Assembly: GCF_000620065.1 (NCBI RefSeq)
Contig: NZ_JHVI01000001.1
Location: 180,209 to 244,208, forward strand
Direction: 5' to 3'
Source of the DNA: Meiothermus cerbereus DSM 11376
GTDB lineage: Bacteria > Deinococcota > Deinococci > Deinococcales > Thermaceae
Length of the DNA stretch: 64,000 nucleotides
Position 1 is the first letter of the stretch. Each line of letters starts with the position of its first letter. Positions 51,851-62,118 of the stretch are shown here, one piece after another. A program made the translations under genes and the position numbers. The notes under the pieces were generated by a model, which saw nothing but the letters and a program-made list of their open reading frames with translations, did no database searches and was not told where the DNA came from.

Positions 51851-51858
51851 GGCCAGCA

Positions 51859-53181
51859 TCAGCGCGTGCGACCCCGCAGGCGCCCCTTGGACAAAAAGCC
51901 CTCGTAGTTGCGCATCTGCAGCTGAGCCTCGATCTGGCGCAAGGTATCTAAGGCCACGCCCACCACAATCAGCAAGCTGATGCCCGAAAAGTGGAAGGCC
52001 AGGGTGGTCACCCCCGTTACGCTTTGCATAATGGTGGGCAAAGCCGCCACAACGCCCAGGAAGATGGCGCCCCACAGGGTCAATCGGGAGACAATGTGCT
52101 CCAAGAACTTTACCGTGGGTTCGCCTGGGCGAATACCCGGAATAAACCCGCCATACTCGCGCAGGTTTTCCGAGATGCGGCGGGGGTCAAACTGCACCGC
52201 CGTGTACACGTAGGTAAAGCCAATAATCAGCAGCACCTCGATCAGCAAGCCAGGGAAGCGGTTGGGGGTAAAGAAATTGGCAATGGCCTGAGCCACCGTG
52301 GAATCGGGGAAGACCCCGGTAATAAAGAGCGGAAGCTGAAGCAACGCTGCCGCGAAAATAATGGGGATAACCCCAGCCGCGTTGAGCTTGATGGGGATAT
52401 AGGTGGCCTGACCACCAAACATTTTCCGGCCCACCTGCTTGCGGGCATATTGTACCGGAATACGGCGTTCTGCCTGCTGGACAGCCGCCATTACACCGAA
52501 AGCCAGTACAATAAAGGCCAAAAAGATCAGTAGCGCAATCAGGTTAACCTCACCAGTACGCACCAGACCAAAGGTGCGGCCCAGTTGCGGCAACCAAGAG
52601 GCCACGATGCCCGCAAAAATCACCATACTGGTACCGTTACCGATACCATACTCGGTAATACGCTCGGCCATCCACAGCAGCAACGCGATGCCGGCAATCT
52701 GGGTAATTACCACCACAAAGTAGAAGAAGAAACCAGGCTCCCAGCCAGGCAGCAGGAAAGCCCCGTTGTTGGAGCCCAGGAATGCCGTGGCCAGAAATAA
52801 ACCCTGCACCGCCCCCAGCGCAATACCCGCAATGCGGGTGTACTGGGTGATGATGCGGCGGCCTTCTTCGCCTTCTTTTTGCAGCTTTTCCAGGGACGGG
52901 ATTACCGTTACTAGAAGCTGCATGATGATGGCAGCCGTGATGTAGGGCATTATGCCCAGGGCAAAAATCGAGAACTGCTCGAAGTTGCCGCCGGAGAACA
53001 GGTTGATGAGCCCCAGGGCACTGCCCGCCTGGGTTCCCAAAAACTCGCGGATTTTGCTGATGTCTACCCCAGGGGTAGGGATGAAGGTACCTAGCCGATA
53101 CAACGCCAGCACCAAAAGCGTAAACAGGATGCGCTTACGCAGCTCAGGGATGATGATGGCGGAGCGGAAGGCCGCGAGCAT
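51859..53181 (-). CDS. secY: Preprotein translocase subunit SecY
   Basis: This 440-residue, ten-helix channel protein moves proteins across the inner membrane. It has the N-terminal AFRSAIIIPELRKRI, FSGGNFEQFSIFALGIMPYI, RRIPVQYARKQVGRK of the ribosome-binding loop, IPIKLNAAGVIPIIFA and the plug region GSALGLINLFSGG. It begins one base after the rplO stop region; GAGGGGGCCTAGG precedes the ATG. Confidence 0.98.
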   Translation of the reverse strand: MLAAFRSAIIIPELRKRILFTLLVLALYRLGTFIPTPGVDISKIREFLGTQAGSALGLINLFSGGNFEQFSIFALGIMPYITAAIIMQLLVTVIPSLEKLQKEGEEGRRIITQYTRIAGIALGAVQGLFLATAFLGSNNGAFLLPGWEPGFFFYFVVVITQIAGIALLLWMAERITEYGIGNGTSMVIFAGIVASWLPQLGRTFGLVRTGEVNLIALLIFLAFIVLAFGVMAAVQQAERRIPVQYARKQVGRKMFGGQATYIPIKLNAAGVIPIIFAAALLQLPLFITGVFPDSTVAQAIANFFTPNRFPGLLIEVLLIIGFTYVYTAVQFDPRRISENLREYGGFIPGIRPGEPTVKFLEHIVSRLTLWGAIFLGVVAALPTIMQSVTGVTTLAFHFSGISLLIVVGVALDTLRQIEAQLQMRNYEGFLSKGRLRGRTR

Positions 53182-53182
53182 C

Positions 53183-53644
53183 CTAGGCCCCCTCGATCAC
53201 AATGGCTTCCCCACCCGCCGCTTTGAGCTTCTGGGCAGCAGCTTGGGAGAATTTGTGAGCGCGCACTTTTACTCCATTGGCGTCGCCCAAAGCCAGCACC
53301 TTGACCGGGTAACCAGGGCGTACCAGGCCGGCTTGCGCCAGCGCTTCCGGGCCAACTTCGCCGGAAGCAAAGTGCTTGGCGATTGCGCCAACATTGACCA
53401 CCTGGTATTCAACCCGCTTAAGTTCGCCGTGGGAGTCGCTCTTCATGCCACGCTTGGGCAGGCGCATGATCAGGGTAGAGCGCCCGCCTTCAAAACGCGC
53501 CGGGTTTTTCAGGCCACCCGAACGGGATTTCTGGCCTTTGTGGCCCCGCCCAGCAGTCTTTCCATGACCGGAACCAGGGCCCCGACCTACGCGCTTGCGG
53601 CGCTTGTTGGCCCCTTGGTTGGGACGAATATCGGTAAGTTTCAT
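53183..53644 (-). CDS. rplO: 50S ribosomal protein L15
   Basis: This 153-residue protein has the basic Gly-rich N-terminus [32 protein letters not shown] sequence and the C-terminal domain [21 protein letters not shown]. Its ATG overlaps the rpmD stop (ATGA), implying coupled translation. Confidence 0.98.
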   Translation of the reverse strand: MKLTDIRPNQGANKRRKRVGRGPGSGHGKTAGRGHKGQKSRSGGLKNPARFEGGRSTLIMRLPKRGMKSDSHGELKRVEYQVVNVGAIAKHFASGEVGPEALAQAGLVRPGYPVKVLALGDANGVKVRAHKFSQAAAQKLKAAGGEAIVIEGA

Positions 53645-53817
53645 TCCAGCACCTCCACCAGGTGAGCCACCTTGCGAATTTGGCCACGCACAGCAGGGTT
53701 ATCCTGCACTTCGCGCACGCGGTTCATCTTGGTCAAACCCAGGATTTTGAGGGCTACTTTCTGGTCTTTAGGGTAGCCAATAGGGCTTTTGACCAAGCGC
53801 ACCTTCAGGGTCGCCAT
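53641..53817 (-). CDS. rpmD: 50S ribosomal protein L30
   Basis: This 58-residue protein starts [20 protein letters not shown] and has [21 protein letters not shown]. It lies between rpsE and rplO with TAATG and ATGA overlaps on its two sides. Confidence 0.97.
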   Translation of the reverse strand: MATLKVRLVKSPIGYPKDQKVALKILGLTKMNRVREVQDNPAVRGQIRKVAHLVEVLE

Positions 53818-54305
53818 TAGGCCACCTCCTCAGACTTGGCAGGGGTTTTGCGCAAACGTTTAACATCGTCCCAGGTTTGCAGCTGGCGCAGAGCCTCCAT
53901 GGTGGCATAGGCAATGTTCACCGCGTTACGGGAACCCAGCTCCTTGGTCAGAATGTCGGTGATGCCAGCCAGCTCGAGGATCGCGCGGGGCACCTGACCC
54001 GCAATTACCCCGGTACCGGGGGCTGCCGGACGCAGCAAAATGGTGGAAGAACCCCAGGTCACGCTAATTTCGTGGGGGATGGTGCCATTGTGCAAAGGCA
54101 CCTCGATCATGTCGCGCTTAGCGTAGTTGTTGGCCTTCTGTACAGCCATGGGCACTTCTTTGGCCTTGCCCAGGCCCAGGCCCACACGGCCCTGCCGGTC
54201 GCCTACGGCCACCAAAGCCCCAAAGCGGAAGCGGCGCCCCCCCTGGTAGGTTTTGGAGGTACGGCGCACGAAGATCATCTTTTCTTCAAAATCGGTTTCA
54301 GGCAT
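53817..54305 (-). CDS. rpsE: 30S ribosomal protein S5
   Basis: This 162-residue decoding-fidelity protein has [42 protein letters not shown] and [23 protein letters not shown] lies 6 bases before the ATG. It follows rplR by 75 bases. Confidence 0.98.
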   Translation of the reverse strand: MPETDFEEKMIFVRRTSKTYQGGRRFRFGALVAVGDRQGRVGLGLGKAKEVPMAVQKANNYAKRDMIEVPLHNGTIPHEISVTWGSSTILLRPAAPGTGVIAGQVPRAILELAGITDILTKELGSRNAVNIAYATMEALRQLQTWDDVKRLRKTPAKSEEVA

Positions 54306-54380
54306 ATCTAACCTCGCTCGAGGCAGAAGGCTAAAAACTCCAGGCCCAGTTTTAGTGGGCTTTGGGTTTTCACCTTCGGC

Positions 54381-54719
54381 TTAGAACTCCAACCCACCCT
54401 CGCGGGCACCTTCAGCCAGGGCTTTTACGCGCCCGTGGTATTTGAACGCACCCCGGTCGAACACTACCTGAGAGATACCCTTGGCTTTTGCAGCCTCAGC
54501 AATGGCCTGGCCCACTTTTTTGGCCACTTCGGTCTTATTGCCCGAGAGCTTGAGGGACTTGCTCGAGGCCGCCACCAGGGTGTGTCCTTTGCTATCGTCA
54601 ATGATTTGAGCGTAGATGTGCTGCAAGCTGCGGTGCACGCTCAAGCGCAAGCGGCCAGAGGCCTTTACGGCGTTGCGAACCCGGAACTTGCGGCGATCTT
54701 CGGTGGTCAAACGAGCCAC
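54381..54719 (-). CDS. rplR: 50S ribosomal protein L18
   Basis: This 112-residue 5S rRNA-binding protein has [36 protein letters not shown] and the C-terminal [29 protein letters not shown] start with AAGGAG at optimal distance. Confidence 0.98.
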   Translation of the reverse strand: MARLTTEDRRKFRVRNAVKASGRLRLSVHRSLQHIYAQIIDDSKGHTLVAASSKSLKLSGNKTEVAKKVGQAIAEAAKAKGISQVVFDRGAFKYHGRVKALAEGAREGGLEF

Positions 54720-54733
54720 AGATTCTCCTTCCT

Positions 54734-55273
54734 CTACTTGCCAGCAGTCTTGCCAGGCTTGGTCTTGATTACCTCATCCGCGTAACGAATACCCTTGGCG
54801 TGATAAGCATCGGGGGGACGCACAGCACGCACATTGGCGGCAACCTGTCCCACGAGCTGCTTGTCGATGCCAATGACCCGAATCTTGGTAGGCTCGGGCA
54901 CTTCAAAGGTAATGCCAGCTGGGGGAGTAACGATGTCTTTGTGGCTGTGTCCCACGGTTAGCTCGAGGTTCTTGCCTTGCATGGCCGCACGGTAGCCGGT
55001 TCCGCTAATCAGCATCTCCTTCACGTACCCTGCCGAAACCCCCTGAACCGCGTTGGCAATGAGGGTACGGGTAAGGCCGTGCAGGCTTCTGTGGGTACGG
55101 CTGTCCGAAGGACGGCTAACGGTAATGGTTCCCCCTTCGTTTTTAACGATCAGGTCGGCATGCACAGGTACAGTCAGCTCGCCTTTGGAGCCCTTGACCT
55201 TTACATAGCCCGCGGCCACTTCCACCGTCACGCCCTTGGGTAAAGTGATGGGTTGTTTTCCGATGCGGCTCAT
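54734..55273 (-). CDS. rplF: 50S ribosomal protein L6
   Basis: This 179-residue protein near the sarcin-ricin loop begins [19 protein letters not shown] and has the C-terminal [43 protein letters not shown] L6 signature. ATG 55273 overlaps the rpsH stop (TAATG); the GTG six bases upstream is less likely. Confidence 0.98.
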   Translation of the reverse strand: MSRIGKQPITLPKGVTVEVAAGYVKVKGSKGELTVPVHADLIVKNEGGTITVSRPSDSRTHRSLHGLTRTLIANAVQGVSAGYVKEMLISGTGYRAAMQGKNLELTVGHSHKDIVTPPAGITFEVPEPTKIRVIGIDKQLVGQVAANVRAVRPPDAYHAKGIRYADEVIKTKPGKTAGK

Positions 55274-55668
55274 TACCACACCTCACAAATCACTTCGCCG
55301 CCCACGCCCAGCTTACGGGCTTCACGGTCGGGCAATAGGCCTTTTGAAGTCGAGACAATCGCCAACCCCAGGCCGCGGCGCACGTTGGGCACGTTATCGG
55401 CAGTCACGTACACCCGGCGACCGGGACGGCTCACCCGGCGGATGTGCTTGATGACCTGCTCGCGGCGGGGACCATACTTGAGGGTCAGGCGCAGGAAAGG
55501 CTTACCCTCCACTTCGATACGTTCCATCCCTTTGAGAAAACCTTCCTTAACAAGGATGCTGGCAATCTGCTCCTTAAATTTGGAAGCAGGCACGTCCACG
55601 CTCTCCTTGTAGACCTGGACTCCATTTCGAATCCGGGTCAGCATATCGGCAATCGGATCACTAAGCAT
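55273..55668 (-). CDS. rpsH: 30S ribosomal protein S8
   Basis: This 131-residue protein begins [16 protein letters not shown] and has [32 protein letters not shown]8 is a primary 16S rRNA binder and, in E. coli, the repressor of the spc operon. ATG 55668 follows AAGGAG. The 161 bases between it and rpsN hold no gene and form an unusually long gap. Confidence 0.98.
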   Translation of the reverse strand: MLSDPIADMLTRIRNGVQVYKESVDVPASKFKEQIASILVKEGFLKGMERIEVEGKPFLRLTLKYGPRREQVIKHIRRVSRPGRRVYVTADNVPNVRRGLGLAIVSTSKGLLPDREARKLGVGGEVICEVW

Positions 55669-55829
55669 TACAGGATCTCCTTCTTCTTGGGTGGCTCCGC
55701 TTGGTCTGGAGGTTTGCAGAACCCGGTCTTGGCAAAGCAAGCCAACCTGTCAGTTCAGAACTTCCACAGAGGACACCCTGGATTGGCCTTGCGGTATCGG
55801 CGAAAACTCACCGACCTACAAAGCAATCT

Positions 55830-56099
55830 TTACCAGCTGGCTTTCTTTACACCAGGCAACTGGCCCTTGTGGGCCATTTCGCGGAACTGAAGACGCGAGA
55901 GGCCAAAGTAGCGCAAGTAAGCCTTGGAGCGCCCCGTAACCGCGCAGCGGTTCTTGTGGCGGGTAGGGCTGGCATCGCGGGGAAGTTCGGCCAGCGCTGC
56001 GTAATCGCCCGCAGCTTTGAGGGCCGCCCGCTTGGCTGCATACTTGGCAATGGTCTTCAGCTTGCGCTTCATCTTTTCGACTTGGGATTTCTTAGCCAT
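55830..56099 (-). CDS. rpsN: 30S ribosomal protein S14, 89-residue zinc-free form
   Basis: This 89-residue S14 is the long form without the two CxxC pairs: [48 protein letters not shown] sequence, ending [11 protein letters not shown]. Thermus and Deinococcus, as I recall, carry the 61-residue zinc form at this locus. It resembles the zinc-independent paralogue YhzA of Bacillus. ATG 56099 has AAAGGAGGTGAAATT upstream. Confidence 0.96.
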   Translation of the reverse strand: MAKKSQVEKMKRKLKTIAKYAAKRAALKAAGDYAALAELPRDASPTRHKNRCAVTGRSKAYLRYFGLSRLQFREMAHKGQLPGVKKASW

Positions 56100-56159
56100 A
56101 ATTTCACCTCCTTTCCAAAACAGCGAACAACTCACGCATGATAGCAAAAAAGATGTGAG

Positions 56160-56708
56160 CTATTTACGGAACGGGAACCCGAGCAGCTCGAGCAGGGCTT
56201 TAGCTTCCTCGTCGGTTTTGGCCGTAGTGACCACCGCGATATCCATCCCGCGAACTGCATCCACCATGTCGTAGGTGATCTCGGGAAAAATGGCTTGCTC
56301 CCGCAGGCCCAGGTTGTAGTTACCTCGGCCATCGAAAGCACCGGGGTTAACCCCACGGAAGTCGCGGATGCGGGGCAGGGCAATGTGAACAAGCTTCTCG
56401 GCAAAAATCCACATGCGGTCACCACGCAGCGTAACCCGCAAGCCAATCGGCATGCCCTGGCGCAGCTTGAAGTTAGAGATGGATTTCTTTGCGCGGGTAA
56501 TGGCGGGCTGCTGACCAGTGATGACGGCCAGTTCCTTGCCGGCTTTTTCCAGGATACGGCTGTCTTCCTTGGCTTCACCCAGACCCTGGTTAACCACGAT
56601 TTTGACCAGGCGGGGCACCGCCATGACGTTATCGTAGCCAAAGCGCTTCATCAGTTCAGGGCGGATCTCTTCCAGGTAGCGTTTCTTGAGGGCAACTTCT
56701 AGTGGCAT
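56160..56708 (-). CDS. rplE: 50S ribosomal protein L5
   Basis: This 182-residue 5S rRNA-binding protein has [40 protein letters not shown], the [21 protein letters not shown] segment and [23 protein letters not shown] precedes the ATG by about 6 bases. The reading frame extends further upstream but overlaps rplX. Confidence 0.98.
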   Translation of the reverse strand: MPLEVALKKRYLEEIRPELMKRFGYDNVMAVPRLVKIVVNQGLGEAKEDSRILEKAGKELAVITGQQPAITRAKKSISNFKLRQGMPIGLRVTLRGDRMWIFAEKLVHIALPRIRDFRGVNPGAFDGRGNYNLGLREQAIFPEITYDMVDAVRGMDIAVVTTAKTDEEAKALLELLGFPFRK

Positions 56709-56719
56709 ATACAACCCCC

Positions 56720-57049
56720 TTATTTGGTATCCAGCACGCCGTCGCACTTGGCGCAGGCGCGCACCTTGGTGCCGTCGGGCAGCACTTTCTTGCGGATACG
56801 GGTCGGCTTCTCGCAGCTTGGACAAATCGGCATGACCTTAGAGGCATGAATGGGCGCCTCGGTCTCGATAAAGCCCCCCTGGGGGTTGCGGGGGTTGGGT
56901 CGAACCGCACGTTTGATTATGTTCAGTCCTTCGACCACTACCAGCCCCTCTTTGGGCATGACAGCCTTGACTTTACCGGTTTCACCGCGAAGTCCTTCCT
57001 TACCGGAAAGAACCAGCACCGTGTCCCCTTTTTTGACGTGTATTTTCAT
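56720..57049 (-). CDS. rplX: 50S ribosomal protein L24 with zinc-ribbon C-terminus
   Basis: This 109-residue protein has the KOW motif ([21 protein letters not shown]) and a C-terminal zinc ribbon with two CxxC pairs (CPSC; CAKC), as in Thermus. GGAGG precedes the ATG. A 212-base gap separates it from rplN. Confidence 0.97.
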   Translation of the reverse strand: MKIHVKKGDTVLVLSGKEGLRGETGKVKAVMPKEGLVVVEGLNIIKRAVRPNPRNPQGGFIETEAPIHASKVMPICPSCEKPTRIRKKVLPDGTKVRACAKCDGVLDTK

Positions 57050-57142
57050 TATTCCTCCGATTTTGCTTCAGGGTCGGGACTGCCAACGCCTTAAAGACCA
57101 AATGGCAAGTTTAGCAGAAATCGCCCCAAAAAGCATCCTGTG

Positions 57143-57177
57143 CAAAAAGCTTGCCCAGGCTATCTTCCCGGCAAGCT
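57143..57177 (-). terminator. Terminator or attenuator between rplN and rplX
   Basis: On the minus strand arms AGCTTGCC and GGCAAGCT (complement of 57148-57155 and 57170-57177) with a 14-base loop are followed by TTTT. It lies inside the spc operon. Two further hairpins are at 57187-57211 (ACGAGAGGC arms) and 57224-57238 (CTTGCC/GGCAAG). Confidence 0.6.
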
Positions 57178-57261
57178 AGGCGCGGGACGAGAGGCCCAGG
57201 AAGCCTCTCGTGTATCGGAACAACTTGCCTACGGCAAGAACCCGCAAACCCATCTTATGGC

Positions 57262-57630
57262 TTAGAGCACCTCGGGGGCCAAAGAAACGATCTTCATGAA
57301 CCCGCGCTCGCGCAGCTCGCGGGCCACTGGCCCGAACACACGGGTTCCCCGCGGCTCGTTCTGGGGGTTGATAATGACCGCGGCGTTGGTATCGAAGCGA
57401 ATGGAAGAGCCATCCTGCCGGCGAATTTCTTTGGCCGTCCGAACCACCACTGCCTTGACCACATCGCCTTCTTTGACCATGCCCCGGGGGATGGCTTCTT
57501 TGACCGAAGCCACAATCACATCTCCCACACTGGCATACTTACGGTAATGACCGCCCAACACCCGGATGCAGGCAATCTTGCGGGCACCGGTATTATCGGC
57601 GACTTCCAGCACGGTTTCTTGCTGAATCAT
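57262..57630 (-). CDS. rplN: 50S ribosomal protein L14
   Basis: This 122-residue protein begins [19 protein letters not shown] and has [19 protein letters not shown] and [30 protein letters not shown] lies 8 bases before the ATG. Confidence 0.98.
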   Translation of the reverse strand: MIQQETVLEVADNTGARKIACIRVLGGHYRKYASVGDVIVASVKEAIPRGMVKEGDVVKAVVVRTAKEIRRQDGSSIRFDTNAAVIINPQNEPRGTRVFGPVARELRERGFMKIVSLAPEVL

Positions 57631-57667
57631 GCTAGGCCCTCCTGTTTATTTGCAGCACCGAAGGGAA

Positions 57668-57961
57668 TCACGCGTTACCCCGCTGTTTGCGTAAGAGGTA
57701 ACGCTCAACCAGGTCCATGCGACCCTCCTCGATGCGTCCAATCACCACAAACTTCTTGTTTTTGGAGATAGGGGTGGCTTCCCGAATCTCAACCACATCA
57801 CCCAGCTTGTACTGGTCGTTTTCGTCATGGGCAAGGTACTTTTTGGACTGTTTAATGACCTTGCCATACAGCGGGTGCTGCATCTGGCGCTCGACCAAAA
57901 CCGCAACGGTCTTCTGCGCCTTATCGCTCACCACCACGCCAGTAAGAACTTTTTTAGGCAT
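57668..57961 (-). CDS. rpsQ: 30S ribosomal protein S17
   Basis: This 97-residue OB-fold protein has [40 protein letters not shown] and [26 protein letters not shown] precedes the ATG. Confidence 0.98.
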   Translation of the reverse strand: MPKKVLTGVVVSDKAQKTVAVLVERQMQHPLYGKVIKQSKKYLAHDENDQYKLGDVVEIREATPISKNKKFVVIGRIEEGRMDLVERYLLRKQRGNA

Positions 57962-57976
57962 TACGAACTCCTTTCT

Positions 57977-58210
57977 TTAGGCCTTATTAGCGCGGGGCGT
58001 TTGGGCCTCGAGCCCTTTGGTTTTCTCGCTCAGCACAGTCATCATCCGAGCAATTTCGCGCTTTGCCTCGGAAACCCGATGGTTTTTGTCAAGCTGTCCG
58101 ATGCTGGCCTGGAAACGCAATTCCATCAGCTCTTTCTTGGTGTCCTGAATCCGCTTTTGCAGTTCGGCCAACGAAAGTTTGCGCAGCTCACTGGGCTTCG
58201 TCATAGGCAT
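57977..58210 (-). CDS. rpmC: 50S ribosomal protein L29
   Basis: This 77-residue helical hairpin at the tunnel exit has [29 protein letters not shown] and the [15 protein letters not shown] helix. It overlaps the end of rplP by 23 bases; ATG 58204 is an alternative start. Confidence 0.96.
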   Translation of the reverse strand: MPMTKPSELRKLSLAELQKRIQDTKKELMELRFQASIGQLDKNHRVSEAKREIARMMTVLSEKTKGLEAQTPRANKA

Positions 58211-58613
58211 CGCGTCTCACCACCTTGGTCTGAACAGGCAGCTTGTGGCCGGCCAGGCGCAAAGCTTCACGGGCTTGCTCTTCGGTCACACCAGATACCT
58301 CGAACATGACCCGGCCCGGCTTTACTACCGCCACATACCCTTCTACGTTCCCTTTACCTTTACCCATCCGCACTTCCAACGGCTTCTTGGTATAAGGCTT
58401 ATCGGGGAAGATGCGGATGAAAATTTTGCCACCACGGCGGAAATGGCGCACCATAGCCACACGGGCCGCCTCGATCTGCTGGCTGGTAACCCACGAGGGC
58501 TCCATCGCCACCAAACCCCACTCGCCAAAGGCTACGTAATCGCCCCCCTTGGCGGTACCCCGCATACGGCCCCGGTGGGCCTTGCGATACTTCATGCGCT
58601 TGGGCATCAACAT
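58188..58613 (-). CDS. rplP: 50S ribosomal protein L16
   Basis: This 141-residue protein near the A-site tRNA begins [19 protein letters not shown], the same start as in Thermus, and contains [29 protein letters not shown] and the VMFEVSGV motif. It begins 3 bases after the rpsC stop. Confidence 0.98.
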   Translation of the reverse strand: MLMPKRMKYRKAHRGRMRGTAKGGDYVAFGEWGLVAMEPSWVTSQQIEAARVAMVRHFRRGGKIFIRIFPDKPYTKKPLEVRMGKGKGNVEGYVAVVKPGRVMFEVSGVTEEQAREALRLAGHKLPVQTKVVRRDAYDEAQ

Positions 58614-58616
58614 GCT

Positions 58617-59378
58617 TTATTCGCCCCCTTCTTTCCCCGTCACGCCAGCCTTGCGAACGGCAGAGCGGCGGCGGGGTTTGCCATCCTGGTCACGCTTTGG
58701 CGCCGCTGGACGGGCCGCAGGTGCGGCACCCGGCACCACTTTCTTGCCACCGATCACCTCGCCCATAAAGACGTAGGCCTTGACCCCAAGCGAGCCATAG
58801 GTGGTCTCGGCTCGAGCCGTTCCATAGTCGATATTGGCCCGCAGGGTGTGCAGGGGAACCCGGCCGTCAGCCGCCCATTCGACGCGGGCCTGCTCGGCCC
58901 CTCCGATCCGGCCCGAAACCACAATTTTGGCCCCCTGGGCACCCGATTCGCGCACCCGCTGCACCGCCTGCTTGATGCTACGGCGCACAGCAAAACGCCG
59001 CTCGATCTGCTCGGCCACGCGCTGGGCCACCAAAGGCGCAGAAAGGTTGGGGTTGCCCACCTCCTGCACATTGAGCGCCACGGTCTTACCAGGGAACTTG
59101 GCCTGTAAGGTCTCGCGCAGGCGCTTGATGGTCTCGCCCCCGCGCCCAATGACCACACCCGGCTTGGCCGCATAGACCATAACGGTAACATTGTCGGCGG
59201 CGCGCTCGATATCAATGCGGGCCAGGCCAGCCTGGCGCAGTTCTTTTTCGATCAGCTGGCGAATCAGACGGTCTTCCTGCAGGACTTTGGCGTAGGCCTT
59301 TTTGCTTGCGTACCAGCGGGACTCAAAATCGCGGGTGATACCCAGGCGCAGACCTACGGGATTGATCTTGTTACCCAT
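58617..59378 (-). CDS. rpsC: 30S ribosomal protein S3
   Basis: This 253-residue protein lines the mRNA entry tunnel. It has [21 protein letters not shown], the KH domain [20 protein letters not shown] and [12 protein letters not shown]. The C-terminal tail ([23 protein letters not shown]) is longer than in Thermus. The ATG overlaps the end of rplV by 8 bases. Confidence 0.98.
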   Translation of the reverse strand: MGNKINPVGLRLGITRDFESRWYASKKAYAKVLQEDRLIRQLIEKELRQAGLARIDIERAADNVTVMVYAAKPGVVIGRGGETIKRLRETLQAKFPGKTVALNVQEVGNPNLSAPLVAQRVAEQIERRFAVRRSIKQAVQRVRESGAQGAKIVVSGRIGGAEQARVEWAADGRVPLHTLRANIDYGTARAETTYGSLGVKAYVFMGEVIGGKKVVPGAAPAARPAAPKRDQDGKPRRRSAVRKAGVTGKEGGE

Positions 59379-59871
59379 TTTTATCCCCCACGATGATGGT
59401 GATATGACTGGTGCGCTTCTTGATCATATTGGCGCTACCACGGGCTCGAGGCAGCATCCGCTTGATGGCCGGGCCTTCGTCCACATAGGCCGCTTTGACA
59501 TAAATCTGGTCTTCGATCATGTTTTTGCGGTCGTCGTTCATGCCGTTGGCTGCAGCGGACTCGAGCACCTTAGCCACCACTTCCGAAGCGCGGTGGGGGG
59601 TGTACTTGAGGATAGCCCGGGCTTCCTCGAGCTTCTTACCCCGAATCAGATCCACCACCAGGCGCACCTTTTGAGGCGACATGCGGACATAGCGGGCCGT
59701 GGCCTGGGCATAGGTGTGGGCGGTTTCACCCTTGAGAACCTCGCCCCGCTTACGCAGCGGCAGCTTGGCATAGCGCTGTAAGCCCGCCGAGCCGGGGTGG
59801 TGAGCATCGCGCAGGTCTTTGCGAATATCGCTGCGCTCGCCTTTCTTGAGACGTTTTCTGGCTTCCATCAT
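59371..59871 (-). CDS. rplV: 50S ribosomal protein L22 with N-terminal extension
   Basis: This 166-residue L22 is about 54 residues longer at the N-terminus than the Thermus protein (113). The extension ([20 protein letters not shown]...) is charged; the conserved domain begins at [21 protein letters not shown] and the hairpin is [23 protein letters not shown] precedes the ATG, and no internal start has a ribosome-binding site. Confidence 0.96.
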   Translation of the reverse strand: MMEARKRLKKGERSDIRKDLRDAHHPGSAGLQRYAKLPLRKRGEVLKGETAHTYAQATARYVRMSPQKVRLVVDLIRGKKLEEARAILKYTPHRASEVVAKVLESAAANGMNDDRKNMIEDQIYVKAAYVDEGPAIKRMLPRARGSANMIKKRTSHITIIVGDKNG

Positions 59872-59878
59872 CTACCCC

Positions 59879-60157
59879 TTACTTCTTAGCGGTCTTGGCC
59901 TCTTTGCTGTGGCCGCGGTAGGTACGAGTGGGCGAAAACTCACCCAGCTTGTGCCCAACCATCTGTTCGGTTACATAAACCGGCACATGCTGCTTGCCGT
60001 TGTAGACCGCCAGGGTATGACCAATCATCTCTGGAACAATGGTGCTCCGACGGCTCCAGGTCTTAATCACCCGCTTTTCGCCTTTGGCGTTCATCGCCTC
60101 GACTTTTTCCAGCAGGTGGCTTTCCACAAAAACTCCTTTTTTCAAGCTACGTGGCAT
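59879..60157 (-). CDS. rpsS: 30S ribosomal protein S19
   Basis: This 92-residue head protein begins [20 protein letters not shown] and has [23 protein letters not shown] and [16 protein letters not shown]. It lies 9 bases after rplB. Confidence 0.98.
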   Translation of the reverse strand: MPRSLKKGVFVESHLLEKVEAMNAKGEKRVIKTWSRRSTIVPEMIGHTLAVYNGKQHVPVYVTEQMVGHKLGEFSPTRTYRGHSKEAKTAKK

Positions 60158-60166
60158 AGTTCACCT

Positions 60167-60994
60167 CTACTTACGACGAGACACGATGAGTGCGCTCGAG
60201 GGCTTCTTCTTCTTGCGGGTCTTGAGACCTTTGGACTGCTGGCCCCAGGGCGAGACTGGCGGACGGCCACGCGGTGCCCGGCCCTCACCACCACCGTGCG
60301 GGTGGTCTACCGGGTTCATGGCCGTACCGCGCACGTGGCCCTTACGGCCCAGGTGGCGCGTGCGGCCCGCCTTGCCAAGCACGATGTTCTTGTGATCGGC
60401 ATTGGAAACCACCCCGATGGTGGCATAGCATTCACCGTGCACTTTACGCAGCTCGCCAGAGGGCAGACGCAAAATTACGTAATCGCCTTCACGGCCCTGC
60501 ACCTGTACGCTGGTGCCGGCGCTGCGGGCCATCTTGGCGCCCTTACCGGGCTCGAGCTCCACCGCATGAATCACCGTACCGACCGGGATAAAGCGCAGCG
60601 GCAGGGCATTGCCCACCGCGATGGCAGCTTCGGGGCCACTGGTTACCACGCTGTCGACCTTCAGGGCATCGGGGGCCAGGATGTAGCGCTTTTCACCGTC
60701 GCGGTAAAACAACAGGGCGATACGGGCCGTGCGGTTGGGGTCGTACTCAATAGCTGCAACCCGTGCAGGAATGCCCGCCTTGTCCCTCCGACGGAAGTCG
60801 ATGATGCGGTAAAGCTGCTTGTGACCACCGGAAATAAAGCGGCTGGTGGTGCGGCCTTGGTTGTTGCGCCCCCCGGTTTTCTTCATCGGGGCAGTGAGGC
60901 TCTTCTCCGGACGTTTTTTGGTCAGGTCAGAGAAGTCCGCCACCGTCATAAAGCGGCGCGATGGGGTGTAGGGTCTGAATTTCTTTACTGCCAT
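60167..60994 (-). CDS. rplB: 50S ribosomal protein L2
   Basis: This 275-residue protein near the peptidyl-transferase centre has [23 protein letters not shown], the RNA-binding OB and SH3 folds, and the catalytic-region His in [29 protein letters not shown] lies before the ATG. Confidence 0.98.
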   Translation of the reverse strand: MAVKKFRPYTPSRRFMTVADFSDLTKKRPEKSLTAPMKKTGGRNNQGRTTSRFISGGHKQLYRIIDFRRRDKAGIPARVAAIEYDPNRTARIALLFYRDGEKRYILAPDALKVDSVVTSGPEAAIAVGNALPLRFIPVGTVIHAVELEPGKGAKMARSAGTSVQVQGREGDYVILRLPSGELRKVHGECYATIGVVSNADHKNIVLGKAGRTRHLGRKGHVRGTAMNPVDHPHGGGEGRAPRGRPPVSPWGQQSKGLKTRKKKKPSSALIVSRRK

Positions 60995-61207
60995 TTTTCT
61001 CTTCCTCTCACTTGATACGGGCTAACCGAGTCGCCCTGATGCCAAGTGGATTTTTGCCCCTTCATCGTTAAGCGCCGTGAGATACGCTTGTACGCTCGGT
61101 CTCGAGGCGGTTCGGAGGGCAAAGGGCGGGGTGGCCATACTGCTTCTGCCATATTCCCCAAAACCCCAGTCCTCCTAGATAAAAGCCCCCAATCGGAACC
61201 AACCGAT
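60995..61207. other. Gap within the S10 operon
   Basis: These 213 bases between rplW and rplB contain no gene that I can support. On the minus strand ATCGG-N6-CCGAT followed by a short T-run (around 61178-61207) is a weak hairpin. The neighbouring genes otherwise overlap by 1 base, so this gap is unusual. Confidence 0.35.
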
Positions 61208-61498
61208 TTAGATCAGTCCTTCCAGAGCTTCAATCTTCTGTCCAGCGGCCACCGTCACGATGGCCTTTTTGCGGTCGGGGCGCTTACCCATAAAGCGGCC
61301 CAGGCGCTTGTGCTTGCCCAGGACATTCTGGGTATTGACCCGCACCACCTTAACCTTGAAGGCGGCCTCAACTGCGTTGGCAATCTCGGTCTTGTTGGCC
61401 TTGGGATGTACCCAGAAGGTATAAACCCCATCGGCAAAACGGCCATACGCCTTCTCCGACAAAACGGGTTGGATGATGACATCGTGGGGCGTTTTCAT
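61208..61498 (-). CDS. rplW: 50S ribosomal protein L23
   Basis: This 96-residue exit-tunnel protein has [30 protein letters not shown] and [18 protein letters not shown]. It overlaps the rplD stop by one base (TGATG). Confidence 0.98.
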   Translation of the reverse strand: MKTPHDVIIQPVLSEKAYGRFADGVYTFWVHPKANKTEIANAVEAAFKVKVVRVNTQNVLGKHKRLGRFMGKRPDRKKAIVTVAAGQKIEALEGLI

Positions 61499-62118
61499 CA
61501 GGCTTCACCCCCTTCACTCAGGCCCAGCCTGGCTTGCACGCCCGCCCAGGCCGATGCCTCCATAACCAGGGCTTCCTGGCGCATGATGTCGTACACGTTA
61601 AGGCCTTCGGGGGCCAACACCCGCACCTTGGGCAGGTTGCGGGCCGCGCGCACCACCTTCTCGTCGCTGGTTACCAGCAAGATGGAAGGGCCCTCGAGGT
61701 TGTGGGCTTTGAGCCAGGCCACAAACTCCTTGGTCTTGCCATTTACACCCTTGAAATCTTCCACCAGAAAGAACTTGCCTTCCTTGGCGCGGTCGGCCAG
61801 GGCCATGGACAGGCCCAGCTTACGCACTTTTTTGGGCAGGGTGTAGCTGTAGTCACGGGGTTGCGGCCCAAAGACCGTGCCGCCACCGACAAAGATGGGG
61901 GCGCCGTAGTCACCGTGCCGGGCTCGGCCGGTGTGCTTTTGCGCGTACATCTTCTTGGTGGTGAAGTTCACCATACCGCGGGTCTTGGTAGCTGCCGTAC
62001 CCCGGCGGCGCGAAGCTAGCTGCCAGCGCACCACCTCGTAGAGCACATGGCCCTTCACCTTTTCGGGAAGCGCCGCCTCCACGGTTTTGTTGCTTCCGAG
62101 TACCGGAAGGTTATACAT
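61498..62118 (-). CDS. rplD: 50S ribosomal protein L4
   Basis: This 206-residue protein has RRGTAATKTRGMVNFTTKKMYAQKHTGRARHGD with the tunnel-reaching loop, GPQPRDYSYTLPKKVRKLGL and VLAPEGLNVYDIMRQEALV. ATG 62118 overlaps the rplC stop (TGATG) and lies 7 bases after GGGAGG; GTG 62121 is less likely. Confidence 0.98.
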   Translation of the reverse strand: MYNLPVLGSNKTVEAALPEKVKGHVLYEVVRWQLASRRRGTAATKTRGMVNFTTKKMYAQKHTGRARHGDYGAPIFVGGGTVFGPQPRDYSYTLPKKVRKLGLSMALADRAKEGKFFLVEDFKGVNGKTKEFVAWLKAHNLEGPSILLVTSDEKVVRAARNLPKVRVLAPEGLNVYDIMRQEALVMEASAWAGVQARLGLSEGGEA

